A stretch of 64,000 nucleotides of DNA from Deroplatys truncata (GCA_030765065.1 CM060986.1:78423573-78487572), one strand, 5' to 3'. Positions 1 through 10,451 are shown, numbered from the stretch's first letter. Translations and numbers: made by a program. Notes: generated by a model from the letters alone, not told the origin.

Positions 1-130
1 ATTCATTTATCCAAAAGTAAATAATCTTCAATGATGATGCAGAGTCCGCGTGAACTTCATCCAGTTCTGTTTTGATTGTGCGGCGGTCCAACCATTCAAA
101 TGAAAATGTTTAACAACACGACACTCGGTT
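1..130 (-). pseudogene. mariner-type transposase, N-terminal piece running off the window edge
   Basis: On the minus strand the first ~115 bases translate to residues like FEWLDRRTIKTELDEV followed by a DSA-SLKIIYFWINE run. This is the N-terminal helix-turn-helix region of DD34D mariner transposases (x-IK-ELD....-DSAPS-TTV-YW--EFK pattern). The frame is preceded by a stop and a shift near 100-125, so the copy looks decayed. The catalytic domain would lie to the left of the window. The assignment rests on recognised motif spacing only. Confidence 0.5.
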
Positions 131-440
131 TTTTTTCCATTTTCGATCACAGCCAACACATTGACCATTTCGGACGGCTGCCAATAATAACTTTACGGTG
201 TACATTGTTGAAACCTTTGAATAATGAAGCTGCAACAAAAATGTTAATTCTTTCCTGGAAAATTACCACTCCCATCAAACCACCCTCGTAGATAGGCTTT
301 TCTAGTTTATAACAAAAACTTTCACTAGAAAACAAACACTTCAAAATAAACGGTAAGAACGTGTAAAAACAAAGCAAAGGAAGATGGAAATAGTTTAGTT
401 GCTAAAAATATGCATGTTCCACTTTAAACTTGACATCTCG
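131..440. other. no recognisable feature
   Basis: Non-repetitive AT-rich sequence with only short chance frames. It could be the 5' flank of the mariner piece on its left, but I see no terminal inverted repeat. Confidence 0.4.
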
Positions 441-667
441 AAAGTTTATTGCTCTACTACTTACCTATACCTAGTGGAGTGCATTTTAGAAAATAGTCTA
501 TGTGAGAATGTGTATCTGTCTGTCTGTGAACAGCATAACTCACAAATGAAAAGTAGGTTAAACATCAACCTTGGTATTTATGTTCAGCATCTTCCGAGGA
601 TGTATCAAAAAGATTTTTAAGAAAATCCCCCACAACAAACATTTACATGGAAAAAGTTTGCTTTTTT
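441..667 (+). repeat. family A repeat, older copy, 5' part
   Basis: This holds the family A start (degraded CTCTACTAC palindrome), the short (GTCT)n block and the segment beginning GAACAGCATAACTCA. It stops where a younger family A copy begins and resumes at 1483, so it is the left half of an interrupted copy. No coding capacity. Confidence 0.7.
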
Positions 668-1482
668 ACTTTCTCTACTACGTATAGTAAGTAGGGGAAG
701 TATTGCATTCCACCAAAAATTCCATACTGAGATTTTACCGTAAATACATGTTTTGAGGTGCACTGAATGCATATAAAGCATTTTTGTAAACATGTCCGTT
801 TGTATGTCTGTGTCTGTGAACAGCATAACTCAGAAACAAACAGTCGGATAAACACCAAACTTGGTATTTAGGTTCAGTATCTTCCAGAGATACGACACGA
901 AGGTTTTCAAGAAAATTCCCTACCCCAGATTACCCTTTACATGGAACATTTTTCGAAAATTTTAATTTTCTCAGAAACGGCTCTAACGATTTTGATTAAA
1001 ATATCATATATTTAAGATACTTTCATGACAAATAAAATGTATATCTTGAATTTTCTGGAAATGTCTCCAAAAGTATTCTTCATTGTGAACGACTTTTGCA
1101 TAACTGGTAAACCATAAGAGATAGACAACATTTTACTACACAAAAAATGTAGATCGCGTTAAAATACACAATTTATGCCATACATTTTTTTTCAGTGAAC
1201 CATTTTCGAGATATTGCTTATTATTCCCTTAAAATTTTCAATAGACAAATGGGAATTCGTTATTCATTTTTTGTCTGGTAATGCAAAGAGAATGGTATAC
1301 TCCACATAGCAACCAGCTCTTAAAATATTTGACTATCACTTAAAGCCTACCAATTCCCAAGAACTTTAGCAATAAGATTAACATCTCGATATCTCGGATA
1401 ACATGAAGCATATGGAGAATAAGCGTTTGATAAAGTAGTTTGTACAAGAGTAGGGAAAGTCATGTGAGTGTAACACATCAGA
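668..1482 (+). repeat. family A repeat, near full-length, inserted in an older copy
   Basis: The copy starts with an imperfect palindrome at 668-701 (ACTTTCTCTAC ... GTAGGGGAAGT). It then has a conserved block, a short GT/GTCT stretch at about 797-818, the CAGCATAACTCA block, and several blocks shared with at least 15 other copies in the window. It ends with TAGGGAAAGTCATGTGAG and AACACATCAGATT. It is non-coding and about 0.8 kb long. The GTAGAGAAAGT-like motif near the 3' end is the inverse of the 5' terminus, so the element has subterminal inverted repeats. It lies inside a T run of an older copy, which helps define its ends. Confidence 0.8.
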
Positions 1483-1816
1483 TTTTTTCCTCAGAAATGG
1501 TTCCAACGATTTTGATTAAAATACCATAAGTTTAAGAAATTTGTATTATAAGTAAAATGTATATCTGAATTGTCTTTGAATAACCGGTGAAATCCTCTTT
1601 ATACTGGATGAATTTTGTATAACTTGTAAACTTTACATCCAACTATTGATTCGGTTTCCTCTTTCCCCTTGTATCTAAAACTAAATGTGTAATGAAACGT
1701 TGTGCAAAGGTTTATCTGGATTAACATGAAGCTTTTGAAAGCATAGCGTGTAGGAACACTATACAAATACACCATAGAGGGTAAAGAAAGGTATGTGAAT
1801 ATAATACATCTAAATT
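1483..1816 (+). repeat. family A repeat, older copy, 3' part
   Basis: It continues the copy begun at 441: CTCAGAAATGG, then the AACGATTTTGATTAAAAT block, through to GGTATGTGAATATAATACATC at the 3' end. Joined to 441-667 it gives one collinear, more diverged copy. Confidence 0.7.
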
Positions 1817-2983
1817 AGTTACTGTAACCTTGTGACCTTTGTTAACCTCTCATTTGTTACACACTGTTGTCTAATGTTAATTTTTGAAAACTATTTGTAA
1901 CTACTGTAAGGAACATTCGAACTACAGTGCTTACAGTGAGGACGGCAAGAAGAGAAGTTGTATGATGGACCAATAGGCCTAACAAGCTGGAGATCATCCT
2001 TGTATGCACCGCATAGTTATTGGTATATTTGCAAACAACTTACGATGGACTGTTGAACCCAGTAGAACTTCCAGAGTGATCGGGCTGGCGCAGGAGGGAA
2101 GAAAAGCGTGTGAAAGTCCCCAAGGGAGCAAGACTGTCGACTAACGTTAGAAACATAAAAACTCTTTGGAAACACTGAGCGCTATTTCGTGTAGAACAAG
2201 AAGAAAGTTGTAACAAGTGGATGGGAGGGATGTAACGATGACGGAACGGTTTCTGCCACCCCTGGGCAGGACCGCGGAATGCCCGGTAATTATCACGCGG
2301 GAATGCTTTGATATTCGGGGACGGACTCCATTACTGCATGAGGTGCCGTGAATGCAGCCCCTGTAATTGGGATCTGGTATTTGCGTTATGCGCCATGAAT
2401 TATTCCCGATGTAGCAACCTAATACGGCATTAGAAGGCGGTACATGTTTGTGAGATCGCATCTGCACCTCACATTATCACGCTGTCGACGTGCGCTAATG
2501 TTGCAACGTTTTTGTCCTTTTAATCCTCTCGGGCTCATCATCTCACTCCAGTTGGCACATTCAATGTTACACCGAGAGCGGGAATTCAGGGCAGTTTCTG
2601 TGTTGGATATCAGGCTAGACCGACAGATTTATACATGCGTTGTAATATTTTAAAAGCTTGATTGCAATGCCACCACAGTCCAGGAGAGCACCCTAGAACA
2701 TTTGGGATCCAATTCTCCTTCTGAATGAAGCATATACTCTACAAGCACCAAACACATGTAATGACAAAATGTAATCATTATCATGATCATCATAATCATA
2801 ATCAACTTCCAAGGCTTGGGTATTATCCCATTCTGACTTCAAGGAATTCTTGATGTTACAATTTTGCGTTTGGGCGTCCTCTGTCTTTCTGATGGTCTGT
2901 TTGTTGTTATAATCTTAACTAGCTTTTCTTATTCCGTTCTGTCTAAAGATTGCTTCCAGGTTGATCTATTATACGTTCGTTTA
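1817..2983. other. non-repetitive region, locally GC/CpG-richer
   Basis: No transposon or gene is recognised. From about 2215 to 2480 the base composition rises sharply above its neighbours and contains several TAATTA/TAATTG-type homeodomain core sites and CG dinucleotides. The longest frame here (2147-2467, minus, 106 codons) has no family resemblance I can see. A simple ATCAT-rich stretch lies near 2770-2810. Confidence 0.4.
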
Positions 2984-3838
2984 CTTTGAATATTACTTCC
3001 TCTACTACATGCTTACGTAACCAGAGGAAGTATGGTATTCCATCCCAAACTTCTATGTCATATATCACCAAAAATACATGTTTTAAGACCCCTTGATCCC
3101 ACAAAACATTTTAGAAGACTGTGAACTTTAAACAGCACAGCTCTAAAACGAAAAGTCGGATAAATAGCCAACTTGGTATTTAGGTTAAATATCTTCAAAA
3201 GATGCGACACGAAGATTTTCAAGAAAATTCTCTCACGCCAAACTACCCATTACATGGAGTAGTATTCAAAATGTTTGATTTCCTAAAAAAAGGATTTTTA
3301 TTAAAATTCATTATAGTATATTAATTTGCATGAGAAATAAAATTTATATCTTGAATTTTCTGATATAGCTTGTGAAGTCCTCTTCATTCGGAAGGACTTT
3401 TGTACAATCTTGTATAACTGGTAAACGTTAAGCGATACGATACTACACAAAAAATGTAGATCCCTATAAAACACATAATTTATTTCCAATAAGATTTTGT
3501 GGCATACGCCATTTCTGAGATACCCGTTATTAAAAAGTTGAATTCTTCAATGCTTGGCCATTCTCTTTAAATCCTGTCAACATTCAGTTGTTTCTCGCGA
3601 TTGAATGGAAACAGTATGTAATTTTAAGGCCAGCATATAGCGTCCAGTTCTAAAACATTTGAATATCGCTGTTCTCTTTGTATCCTAAATAAATGTGTTT
3701 AATGTAGCTATTTCTGCAAAGTTTTATTGGAATTAAAATGAAGTATGTAGAAAAATAAGCCTTTGTAAGAATAATTTGTGTATCCATTAAGTAAACGATA
3801 GAGGTAGAGAAAATCATGTGAATGAAATGCATCAGATT
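2984..3838 (+). repeat. family A repeat, near full-length
   Basis: Begins TTACTTCCTCTACTAC with the second palindrome arm CCAGAGGAAGT at about 3020. It carries the standard internal blocks in order and ends GTGAATGAAATGCATCAGAT at about 3835. The GT block is almost absent in this copy. Confidence 0.75.
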
Positions 3839-3850
3839 TTTAGAAAACGG

Positions 3851-3881
<31 letters not shown>

Positions 3882-4560
3882 CTATGAGTCTGTCTGTCTA
3901 TGTGTATCTGTGAATAGCATAACTCAAAAACGGAAGTAGGTTGAATATAAGGTTCCTGACCGTACTAGGACACGGTACAAAGATTTTCAAGAAAATTTCC
4001 ACACCACCCCAAACTATCTTTATATGTAAACTCTTTCGAACCTTTTTACTTTCTCATAAATGACTAATGATTTTGATTGAAATATTATGTGTTTAAAATA
4101 TCTTCCTGACAAATAAAATGTATTATCCTTAACTTTCTTGGAATAGCCTCTGAAGTCCTCTTTTCCTTAATAGCTTTTATATAATCGGTAAATCGTGAGA
4201 GTTAAACAAAATTTTCCTACATAAAATAGGTAGATGTCGTTAAAGCACATAGTTTATAACAATAAATTCTGTGTGTCGTTAACCATTTCCAATATATTCT
4301 TTGTCATTTATTTTAATTATCAAATACTATCGGTACTATTCTTTCTTTATTTTTTGTCTTCATGCAAACAAAGAGAACAGAATTTCCAAGTTATGACATA
4401 GCGTCCTGGTTTGAAATAATTTGACTATCACTTTAGCTAACTGTATTCTGTGCAAACGAGTAATTAAGGTATCAACAGGATAGAAGAATGAGCTTTTGTA
4501 AGAATAGTTTATAGAAGAGTGAGTAGTGAAATTCGTGTGAGTGCAACAATTTGTTTTTAG
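3839..4560 (+). repeat. family A repeat, 5'-truncated, abutting the previous copy
   Basis: Starts just before a (GT)n run at 3853-3880, passes through the AACAGCATAACTCAAAAACG block and reaches the 3' end region GTGAGTGCAACA at about 4545. The 5' palindrome is missing. The direct head-to-tail contact with the copy ending at 3838 suggests insertion of one copy into the other, or tandem transposition. Confidence 0.65.
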
Positions 4561-4564
4561 TCTG

Positions 4565-4990
4565 ATCTCTACATTTAATTTATGATCCGTTCTTTGGTAT
4601 CACCAAACTTTTCTTAGGAATGTCATATAAATTGTACTTGTTGTATGAATCTCTTTTGTTAAGAGTACAAGTTTTACCAGTGTACGTTAAAGTTTGACTA
4701 CTATTGCTTTGTATAATTTCATTAATGATTCCTTTCTTGCTTTACTGTTTAAATTCCTTAATATAGTGTCATTTATATGTCTAAATCGATTAGCTTTATT
4801 CTTAATCTCTTGAGCCTGTAAATACGTTGTATTGCACCCTAGATAGTTAAAATGCGTCACTTGTTCTGCTATTTGATTATTTAAAACCATTTAAGCTCTT
4901 TTATGTGTTCTACTTTCAAGGACATTTTGTTTCTTTTTCTGTCGAATTCTATAAATCAAACTCGTACTTTGCTGCATGAAGGCTAAGGGT
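4565..4990 (-). pseudogene. LINE reverse transcriptase C-terminal fragment
   Basis: The minus strand encodes a stretch with MVLNNQIAEQVTHFNYLGC, followed by IKNKANRFRHINDTILRNL and LMKLYKAIVV. This order is the thumb-side end of non-LTR retrotransposon reverse transcriptases (-I-QV--FNYLG, then --R---I---I-R-L, then L--YK-----). A stop separates the upstream piece (about 4891-4990), which also fits the family. The catalytic palm motifs are absent, so only a 3' fragment remains. The clade (RTE or CR1-like) is not resolved. Confidence 0.7.
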
Positions 4991-5262
4991 AAAAACAGCA
5001 AAGAATAATTTAAAGATCTCGGATGCAGGAAGTAATACGACATTAAACCAATAAGTTGACCACAATTTGAGCAAAAGAAATTGTATCCATTGCAGCACAA
5101 ACGACCCTCTATTTATTTAACTCTAAAACTTATTCTTTGGATCACAATCTTGATACAAAACCTGTATTGTCATCTGCGGTAACATTGGAGGCAACTTGCG
5201 CTCAACAAAAAGAAACTTCAATCATGATATTCCTCTCTCTTCCAGCCAAATATCATATTTGT

Positions 5263-5394
5263 TTTACTTTTCCTACCGATTACGTATGGCAGGTAGAGGA
5301 AGTAGTGTAACCCTCCTAAAAAGTCTAATCGAAATTTCGCCAGAAGCACACGTATTGATGAATTTTCTAAATCCTTAAATCGTATTCCCTGCGT
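5263..5394 (+). repeat. family A repeat, 5' part, interrupted by a SINE
   Basis: The start palindrome (TTTTCCTACC ... GGTAGAGGAAGTAGTG) and the following CGAAATTTCGCCAGAA block are present. The copy is cut by the minus-strand SINE at 5395 and continues at about 5890 with GACTGTGAACAACATTAATC. Confidence 0.6.
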
Positions 5395-5889
5395 CTGTAT
5401 CTCTGGCTATGAATAAAGGGTAAAGGTGTAAGGCCCCCGCAACTGGGGTAGAGCACCGCAAATAGGCCGCAGCGGCCCCTTTTACTTCTACTATGACTCC
5501 TGGAAGGGAAGAATGAGAGGAGAGACCCGAAAGGTGACTAGATTCAGATAACGATGGCCGCAAGTATTGACGGGGTCTCTAACGTTTCCAGTTCTAATGC
5601 ATCCGACCCACCTGCAAGCCTCCGGGTCCCCGGTGGTACCGCCAAGGAAGAAACCTTACGAAATGTACATCCACATCCAGCCGCAACCCGCCGGACACGT
5701 CGCCTGGTCCTAAAACCCTGAAACAGATGGTAATGAAGAGATGTTGGGTACAGGAAATGAGTGGCAGGAAAGTCTTGGTAGAAAACGAACTACCGCAACA
5801 TTCGCCTACCGACCGGGATAAACCACGAAGAAACTTATGGATCGGTTTCCAGGACCGAACTCGGGACCTCCCGAATGCGAATCGCACAT
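5395..5889 (-). mobile_element. tRNA-headed SINE (SINE-A), minus strand
   Basis: On the minus strand the right end shows GCGATTCGCATTCGGGAGG followed by a B-box-like CCCGAGTTCGGTCC. That is the same tRNA-like head as the copies at 6553 and 35373. The body runs leftward through a GC-rich segment. It is inserted in a family A copy. The A box is degraded, so the exact 5' end is uncertain. Confidence 0.65.
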
Positions 5890-6044
5890 GTTACTGTTCG
5901 GTCTGACTGTGAACAACATTAATCAAAAACGAAAAGGCCGACTAATAGCAAACAATAATTTGTCATTAATTGAGTATTTTATCCATCTCGACGTATTTCG
6001 TGTAGTAAGTTTTGGTCTATGGTTGTAGTCAAGAAAATATCTTA
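5890..6044 (+). repeat. family A repeat, continuation after SINE
   Basis: GTGAACAACATTAATCAAAAACG matches the family A AACAGCATAACTCAAAAACG block. The copy degrades after about 5975. Confidence 0.5.
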
Positions 6045-6345
6045 AGCATATGCTATTTTAATCAAAATCGTTTGAGCCGATTTTTAATAAATCAAAAAAT
6101 AAAGAAATCTCCTTGTCTTAGCTTTGAAAATGCTGAACTTACTAGGTTTGGTATTATACAACGTTTCGTTTTTGAGTTATGCTGTTCGCATACACACACA
6201 AAAGAATGAGCGATCTTCTTTTAAACATTCTTTCTTTTTCAGCGGGCCACACAGCATGCATTGCCGGTGAAATTCTGGTATCGACTTTTTTGTAGAATAT
6301 AATATTTTCTCTACCTAGTATGGGTATGTGGTAGATAAAGTAAAA
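6045..6345 (-). repeat. family A repeat, 5' portion, minus strand
   Basis: Reading rightward it runs TTTTAATCAAAATCGTTTGA, then TTTTTGAGTTATGCTGTTCG, a short CA block, and ends in the start palindrome TTCTCTACC ... GGTAGATAAAG at about 6310-6340. Blocks 3 to 1 are therefore present in inverse order. Confidence 0.65.
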
Positions 6346-6552
6346 GTTGTCTTTATTTTTTATTTTCTCAAATAACACTTATAATTAAAATGTCAATACT
6401 TGATATATTGGCATAATAAATAAAATATGCATGTTGAATTGTCTGTGAACTGCATGTGAATTCCTCTTCATCCCAATGAATTTTATATAGCTGGAAAACT
6501 ATAAAAGATAGGCAAAAATTATTCAGAATAAAGTTAGTACTTACTAAAATAC
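6346..6552 (+). repeat. family A repeat, middle part, interrupted by a SINE
   Basis: Contains the blocks resembling AATAAAATGTATATCTTGAA and CTGGTAAACCATAAGAGATAG. The SINE at 6553 splits the copy, and the repeat resumes at 7140 (ACGTAGTTTGTGTTATAG). Confidence 0.55.
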
Positions 6553-7128
6553 ATACCGTGGGATGGCTCAGGCGGTTTCGTCTGTGGCCCGCATTCCGGA
6601 GGTCGTGGGTTCGATTCCCGCGGTGACATTCCTGACCCATCGGTTTTTCGGGTTTCCCCGGGTCACTGCATGAATGCTGGGAAGGATAATTGTCTATCCG
6701 AATTTCTCTCCCCCTCATTCTCTCTTATTTCATCTTCCTCTTTCACGTTAAAGATGATTCTGGTGCTGTTTGTTGGACGACTGCGGGCAGATGGCGCAGA
6801 TGTCCTCCGTGTTGAAAACTCTTCTCGGCCCCATCAGATGGAGGCCGCTCGAGTCTCCATTGCTAGGTCGAGCTTTCCCGTCTCCGCTGAAGGGGAGCTG
6901 TGAGCCACTCTCCGATGGGTTGGAATGGCTGCCTTGAGCGCTCTCAGCTGAGTGGTCAAGTTTGTAGCATTTAGGGACTCTGCGCGTCTTTGTCGCCTGC
7001 GTCGACCGCTCCTGCTGCCCATACGTGCGGCTCCTTCATCTCATCCGTTCCTCCCGGGGATGTTTGCACAAAAGATCCCTATGTGGGCCGGGATACTAGG
7101 TGTCCCCTCTGTAGCGTAATCCTAATCC
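6553..7128 (+). mobile_element. SINE-A, full-length with target-site duplication
   Basis: The tRNA-like head is at about 6558-6630. Its A box is TGGCTCAGGCGG and its B box GGTTCGATTCCC, the internal RNA polymerase III promoter of tRNA-derived SINEs. A long GC-rich body ends in a short AATCCTAATCC tail. The 11-bp direct repeat TACTAAAATAC lies immediately before (6542-6552) and after (7129-7139), a clear target duplication from LINE-driven insertion. At about 575 bp it is long for a SINE. Copies at 35373, 40366, 59713 and elsewhere share the body. Confidence 0.85.
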
Positions 7129-7139
7129 TACTAAAATAC

Positions 7140-7480
7140 GTAGTTTGTGTTATAGAAACATCTTAGTGGTTTCCTAATTGTAAGATTCATACTATGCTTT
7201 GATTCTATGGAATAATAAATGAAAGTAATACACATAATGAATATTTACAACTGGCTACACATTTCTGGTTTGTTGTACGAGTATAACTAGACAGGTCTGA
7301 AATGCTTTGTGCAGTATCAGACATAAGTAAAATACTCAATGACTATTAAATTCCAAAAACAAATAGTCTTACAGCAATAACATGTAACGCACAATAATTT
7401 GTTTCTGTCTTGGTATTGCAGCTGGAATGTTGCAATTTCACACAGATATAGTTTGAAGTTTTCAATACAGAGAGTATTTT
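7140..7480. other. family A remnant and unassigned sequence
   Basis: The first ~60 bases continue the family A copy split by the SINE. The rest is AT-rich sequence directly upstream of the mariner frame. I could not find a left terminal inverted repeat for that mariner here. Confidence 0.35.
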
Positions 7481-7487
7481 TCGTTTC

Positions 7488-8660
7488 ATGTGCAGCTCTA
7501 GCGAGAGAAGCGTGAACTACGCAACAAAGATGGTGCGCATGTTACTGTTGTCCACGTGCAAAGAGCAGAGAGGTGTGGTTCGATATTTGTGGGCCAAAGG
7601 GCATAAACCGAGTGATATTCTTAGGTACATGCGTGGCGTGTATGGGGTAGCAATACATCCAGGTGGTGTGCATTCTTTCTAGAGGCCCGTGTGAATCTTA
7701 GTGATTTACCACGCTCCGGGAGGCCGGTAACAGCTGCAACCCCGCAGGATGTCAGAGACATTGAGACTGCAATTTTGAACGACCGGCGTGTGCAACTGCG
7801 AACCTTATCGCAACAGTTAAACATTTCCTTTGGTGCAGTGTACGATATTGTTCATGCCACATTGAAATTTCGTAAAGTTAGTGCTCGCTGGGTGCCCAAG
7901 AACCTGACAGACTACCACAAGGGCCAGCGAATGATGACGAGCTTGGATCACCTAACGCGGTACACCGCAGAAGGGCATGACTTTCTGAAGGGAATCGTGA
8001 CTGGTGATGAGTCGTGGGCATACTACTACACGCCCGAAACCAAGCAGGCAAGTATGGAGTGGAAACATGCTGGTACTTCAGTGAAGAAAAAATTCAAGTG
8101 ACTCAATTTGCTAAAAAAAAGTGCTTGTGACGGTGTTCTGAGATATGCATGGTGTTGTATTGTTGGACTTTGCTGAACACGGACCATTTTGAATGCTGCA
8201 GCCTACATGAAAACTTTGGTGAAGTTGCGTCGTGCCCTTCGTGACAAACGCCACAACATGAATACTGGTGATGTCAAAAGTCTTCATGACAATGCTCGCC
8301 CTATGTTGCTGCCGCTGTTCGTCAAAAAATCACCAAATTTGCTTGGGAGGTGCTGCAGCATCCACCATACAGTCCGGACCTTGCACCGTCGGACTTTCAT
8401 CTGTTTGGTCCCATGAAGAAATTCCTGGCCGGCCAACGTTTTGAGACAGATGCGGAAGTGCAATCAGCAGTCCGCAGATGGCTATACTCCGAGGAAATGG
8501 ACTTCTACAAACAGGGCATATTGAAACTGGTATCACTATGGGAAAAATGTGTTGAGAAACTTGATGACTGTCGAAAAGTAGGGATAAGGTGTAAGTTTAT
8601 TTGGGATTTTTGTTGTTTTAACTATTAAACTTTTTTTGTAAAAAATTATTGTACGTTACT
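7488..8660 (+). pseudogene. mariner (DD34D) transposase, frameshifted
   Basis: Three open segments in different frames form one transposase. The first, at 7488-7682, includes KEQRGVVRYLWAKG, the N-terminal helix-turn-helix. The second, at 7691-8101, includes LPRSGRPVTAATP, SARWVPKNLTDYHKGQRM and VTGDESWAYYYTPETKQ. The third, at 8350-8628, includes HPPYSPDLAPSDFHLFGPMK. The triad is visible as D of TGDES, D of LHDNARP (codon at 8288) and D of APSD (codon at 8392). The last two are 104 nt apart, i.e. 34 intervening residues plus a one-base deletion, matching DD34D spacing. At least three frame changes and a stop make it inactive. No neighbouring copy shares its sequence closely. Confidence 0.9.
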
Positions 8661-8679
8661 TTTCGATCCCTAGTATAAT

Positions 8680-9528
8680 AGTAAACACATTAATACTCTC
8701 TTGATCTTCAAGAGAAAACCTTGTTTATTAATAAGTGGCAATGAAGAAGTAGACACACTAAATCGCAATAATTGTCCCCTAGGCATGCTAGTAGTTCCTG
8801 TGGCTTGCGTATTAGAACGAAAGAACCGGGCGAGCTCATCATTAGATTATCAATGACAAATAGAAAATGGGGCAACTCTTTATACATAATTGTATACGTT
8901 CGTTTCAGTAGATGAGGCCATTAACAAATGAAAATATAATTGTGATTGATGATTCTCTTAGCCATATACGTCAGCGTCGAGATAATCTGATTTTCTCTTA
9001 CTATCAGCCGATAAGGTAATCCAAAATTTATTGGTAGCAACATGTAAAGGGTTACTGACTATGAAGCGATGGTAATCACAGTAAAATAAGCTTGAATTTG
9101 TTTGTTGGGTTACCCTTTAACACCGTACATTTATGTCATCTGTGCCACTGTTTTAGGTTCAGATTTAAAACAGTGACATAATTATATTGGTAGTAGCTCG
9201 CTAAACTGAAGGAAATTTCATTACTATCAGGAACACTCGTTAATAGCTTAGGAAGCTATAACAGAATACTTTATGTGGAGATATAGATTATACAACGTAG
9301 GGGGAGAATTCGTGCACGTACGACCTACCAATATTATTCATACCATCCAATATATTGGGTGGTATGAATAAAAATTAGCTTATATTAGGCAGTATAAACT
9401 TTGTGTCTAAGCATTTTATTTAAGTTTAAATTCAGAAAGGTATGAATAAAAGTTACTGAGTGTACATTCACGCTCGGAGTTTTTGCTTCTTATAACTAAT
9501 TAACATAGTTTAAACTCACGTTGTTGGC
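8680..9528. other. no gene; contains a 36-nt palindrome
   Basis: AT-rich unassigned sequence. The only structure seen is the near-perfect palindrome at 9335-9370. Confidence 0.4.
9335..9370. repeat. near-perfect 36-nt palindrome
   Basis: TATTCATACCATCCAATA pairs with TATTGGGTGGTATGAATA, with one T/G wobble and no loop. It could extrude as a cruciform or form a hairpin in RNA. A related GGTATGAATAAAA string recurs at about 9439, so it may be the end of a small foldback element. Confidence 0.7.
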
Positions 9529-9537
9529 TATAAAATA
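9529..9537 (+). promoter_or_regulatory. possible TATA box upstream of a 90-codon frame
   Basis: CTATAAAAT lies about 120 bases upstream of the ATG at 9652. A TTCGTGCAGTACTCG stretch that could serve as an initiator begins about 45 bases downstream of it. The context is suggestive only; AT-rich DNA produces such matches by chance. Confidence 0.25.
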
Positions 9538-9651
9538 TATTGTCGCGCATCCTTGTTACAGTTGCGGCTTTATTCTTCGTGCAGTACTCGTTTACCGTGG
9601 TTGCATTGGATTTGTGTGTAAACGAATAAATGATGTTAACGTGTCAGATAC

Positions 9652-9924
9652 ATGAGTACTGAGGACGTCAGTGAACTTAATTTAACAGATGAAGGTTTCG
9701 TCACCGTGCTTAAAAAATATCTTTGGTATTTTCCAAAGCGCAAACTCCAGCCACAAGGGACATGGATTATTGGTGTAGTATGCAAAACATGTGGCAGAAA
9801 ATCAGATAATCAAAAATTTAACAACGTAAAAACACGTTTAAAGATAAAGACAGATGTTAAAAAAACTGGCAATCGGAGGATTGTGTTGAATGATTGGCAG
9901 CTAACTTTGCTTGACTTTTCATAA
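9652..9924 (+). CDS. hypothetical 90-residue protein, family unknown
   Basis: The frame starts MSTEDVSELNLTDEGF and ends WQLTLLDFS before a TAA. It has an acidic N-terminus, a lysine-rich middle with one C-x2-C pair (VCKTCGRKSDNQ) and no signal peptide or membrane segment. A single CxxC could be half of a zinc-binding site, as in N-termini of some transposases and chromatin proteins, but I do not recognise a family. A possible TATA box lies upstream. It could be a first exon, a transposon-derived frame or chance. Composition is less repetitive than most frames around it. Confidence 0.25.
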   Translation: MSTEDVSELNLTDEGFVTVLKKYLWYFPKRKLQPQGTWIIGVVCKTCGRKSDNQKFNNVKTRLKIKTDVKKTGNRRIVLNDWQLTLLDFS

Positions 9925-10251
9925 ATTCTCACATTATATCTAGACTCGTGAAAAACGCTAGGTTGAGTCTTCTATTGAGCAAGCTCAGCCTAAGAGAAGT
10001 ATAAACTCATCACCAAAAGTAAATACTCTCTTTTATTCACACAAATCTCTGAATTCAGGTTCCCTCTCGAGTATATACTCCAACTTAAGTTTGTACTCTC
10101 AAGTAAGTTTATATCCAAACTTTTATTAATATGATTCGTAGTATAAACTTCAAATTTGCAGAAAAAGAGCACACACTTTTATTAATACCTTTTATTGTGA
10201 CTAACATTCCACATGAGGAAAGGATGAAATGTGAGAAAGGTGTTTTGTTCT

Positions 10252-10388
10252 GCCCCACGTATGGGAGCCAACTTGAAGTAGGTATTGTTCTTGGAGCTTA
10301 TTTATTTAGCTCCACGTATGGGAACCAATTTGAAGAAGTAGTTGTTTTGAAGTTGATGTTGAAGTTTGCACCACGCTTTTGGGCGTCA
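10252..10388 (-). repeat. three tandem ~58-bp units resembling tRNA-Lys primer-binding sites
   Basis: Three units begin at 10252, 10309 and 10368. On the plus strand each carries a string like GCCCCACGTATGGGAGCCA. Read on the minus strand this is close to TGGCGCCCAACGTGGGGC, the site complementary to the 3' end of tRNA-Lys that some LTR retroelements use to prime reverse transcription. The units are 57-59 bp apart and otherwise diverged. I could not find flanking LTRs or a gag frame, so this is a remnant or a coincidence. Confidence 0.4.
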
Positions 10389-10451
10389 ATTTTAAGAAAG
10401 TATTGTTTGTTACGTAATATGCTGCTACCTATGAGAAGTCGATTTTTTTAA

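Noticed and set aside
2147..2467. 106-codon minus-strand gene
   Set aside because: No recognised domain; the region is GC-richer, which lengthens chance frames. Kept as a possible regulatory patch instead.
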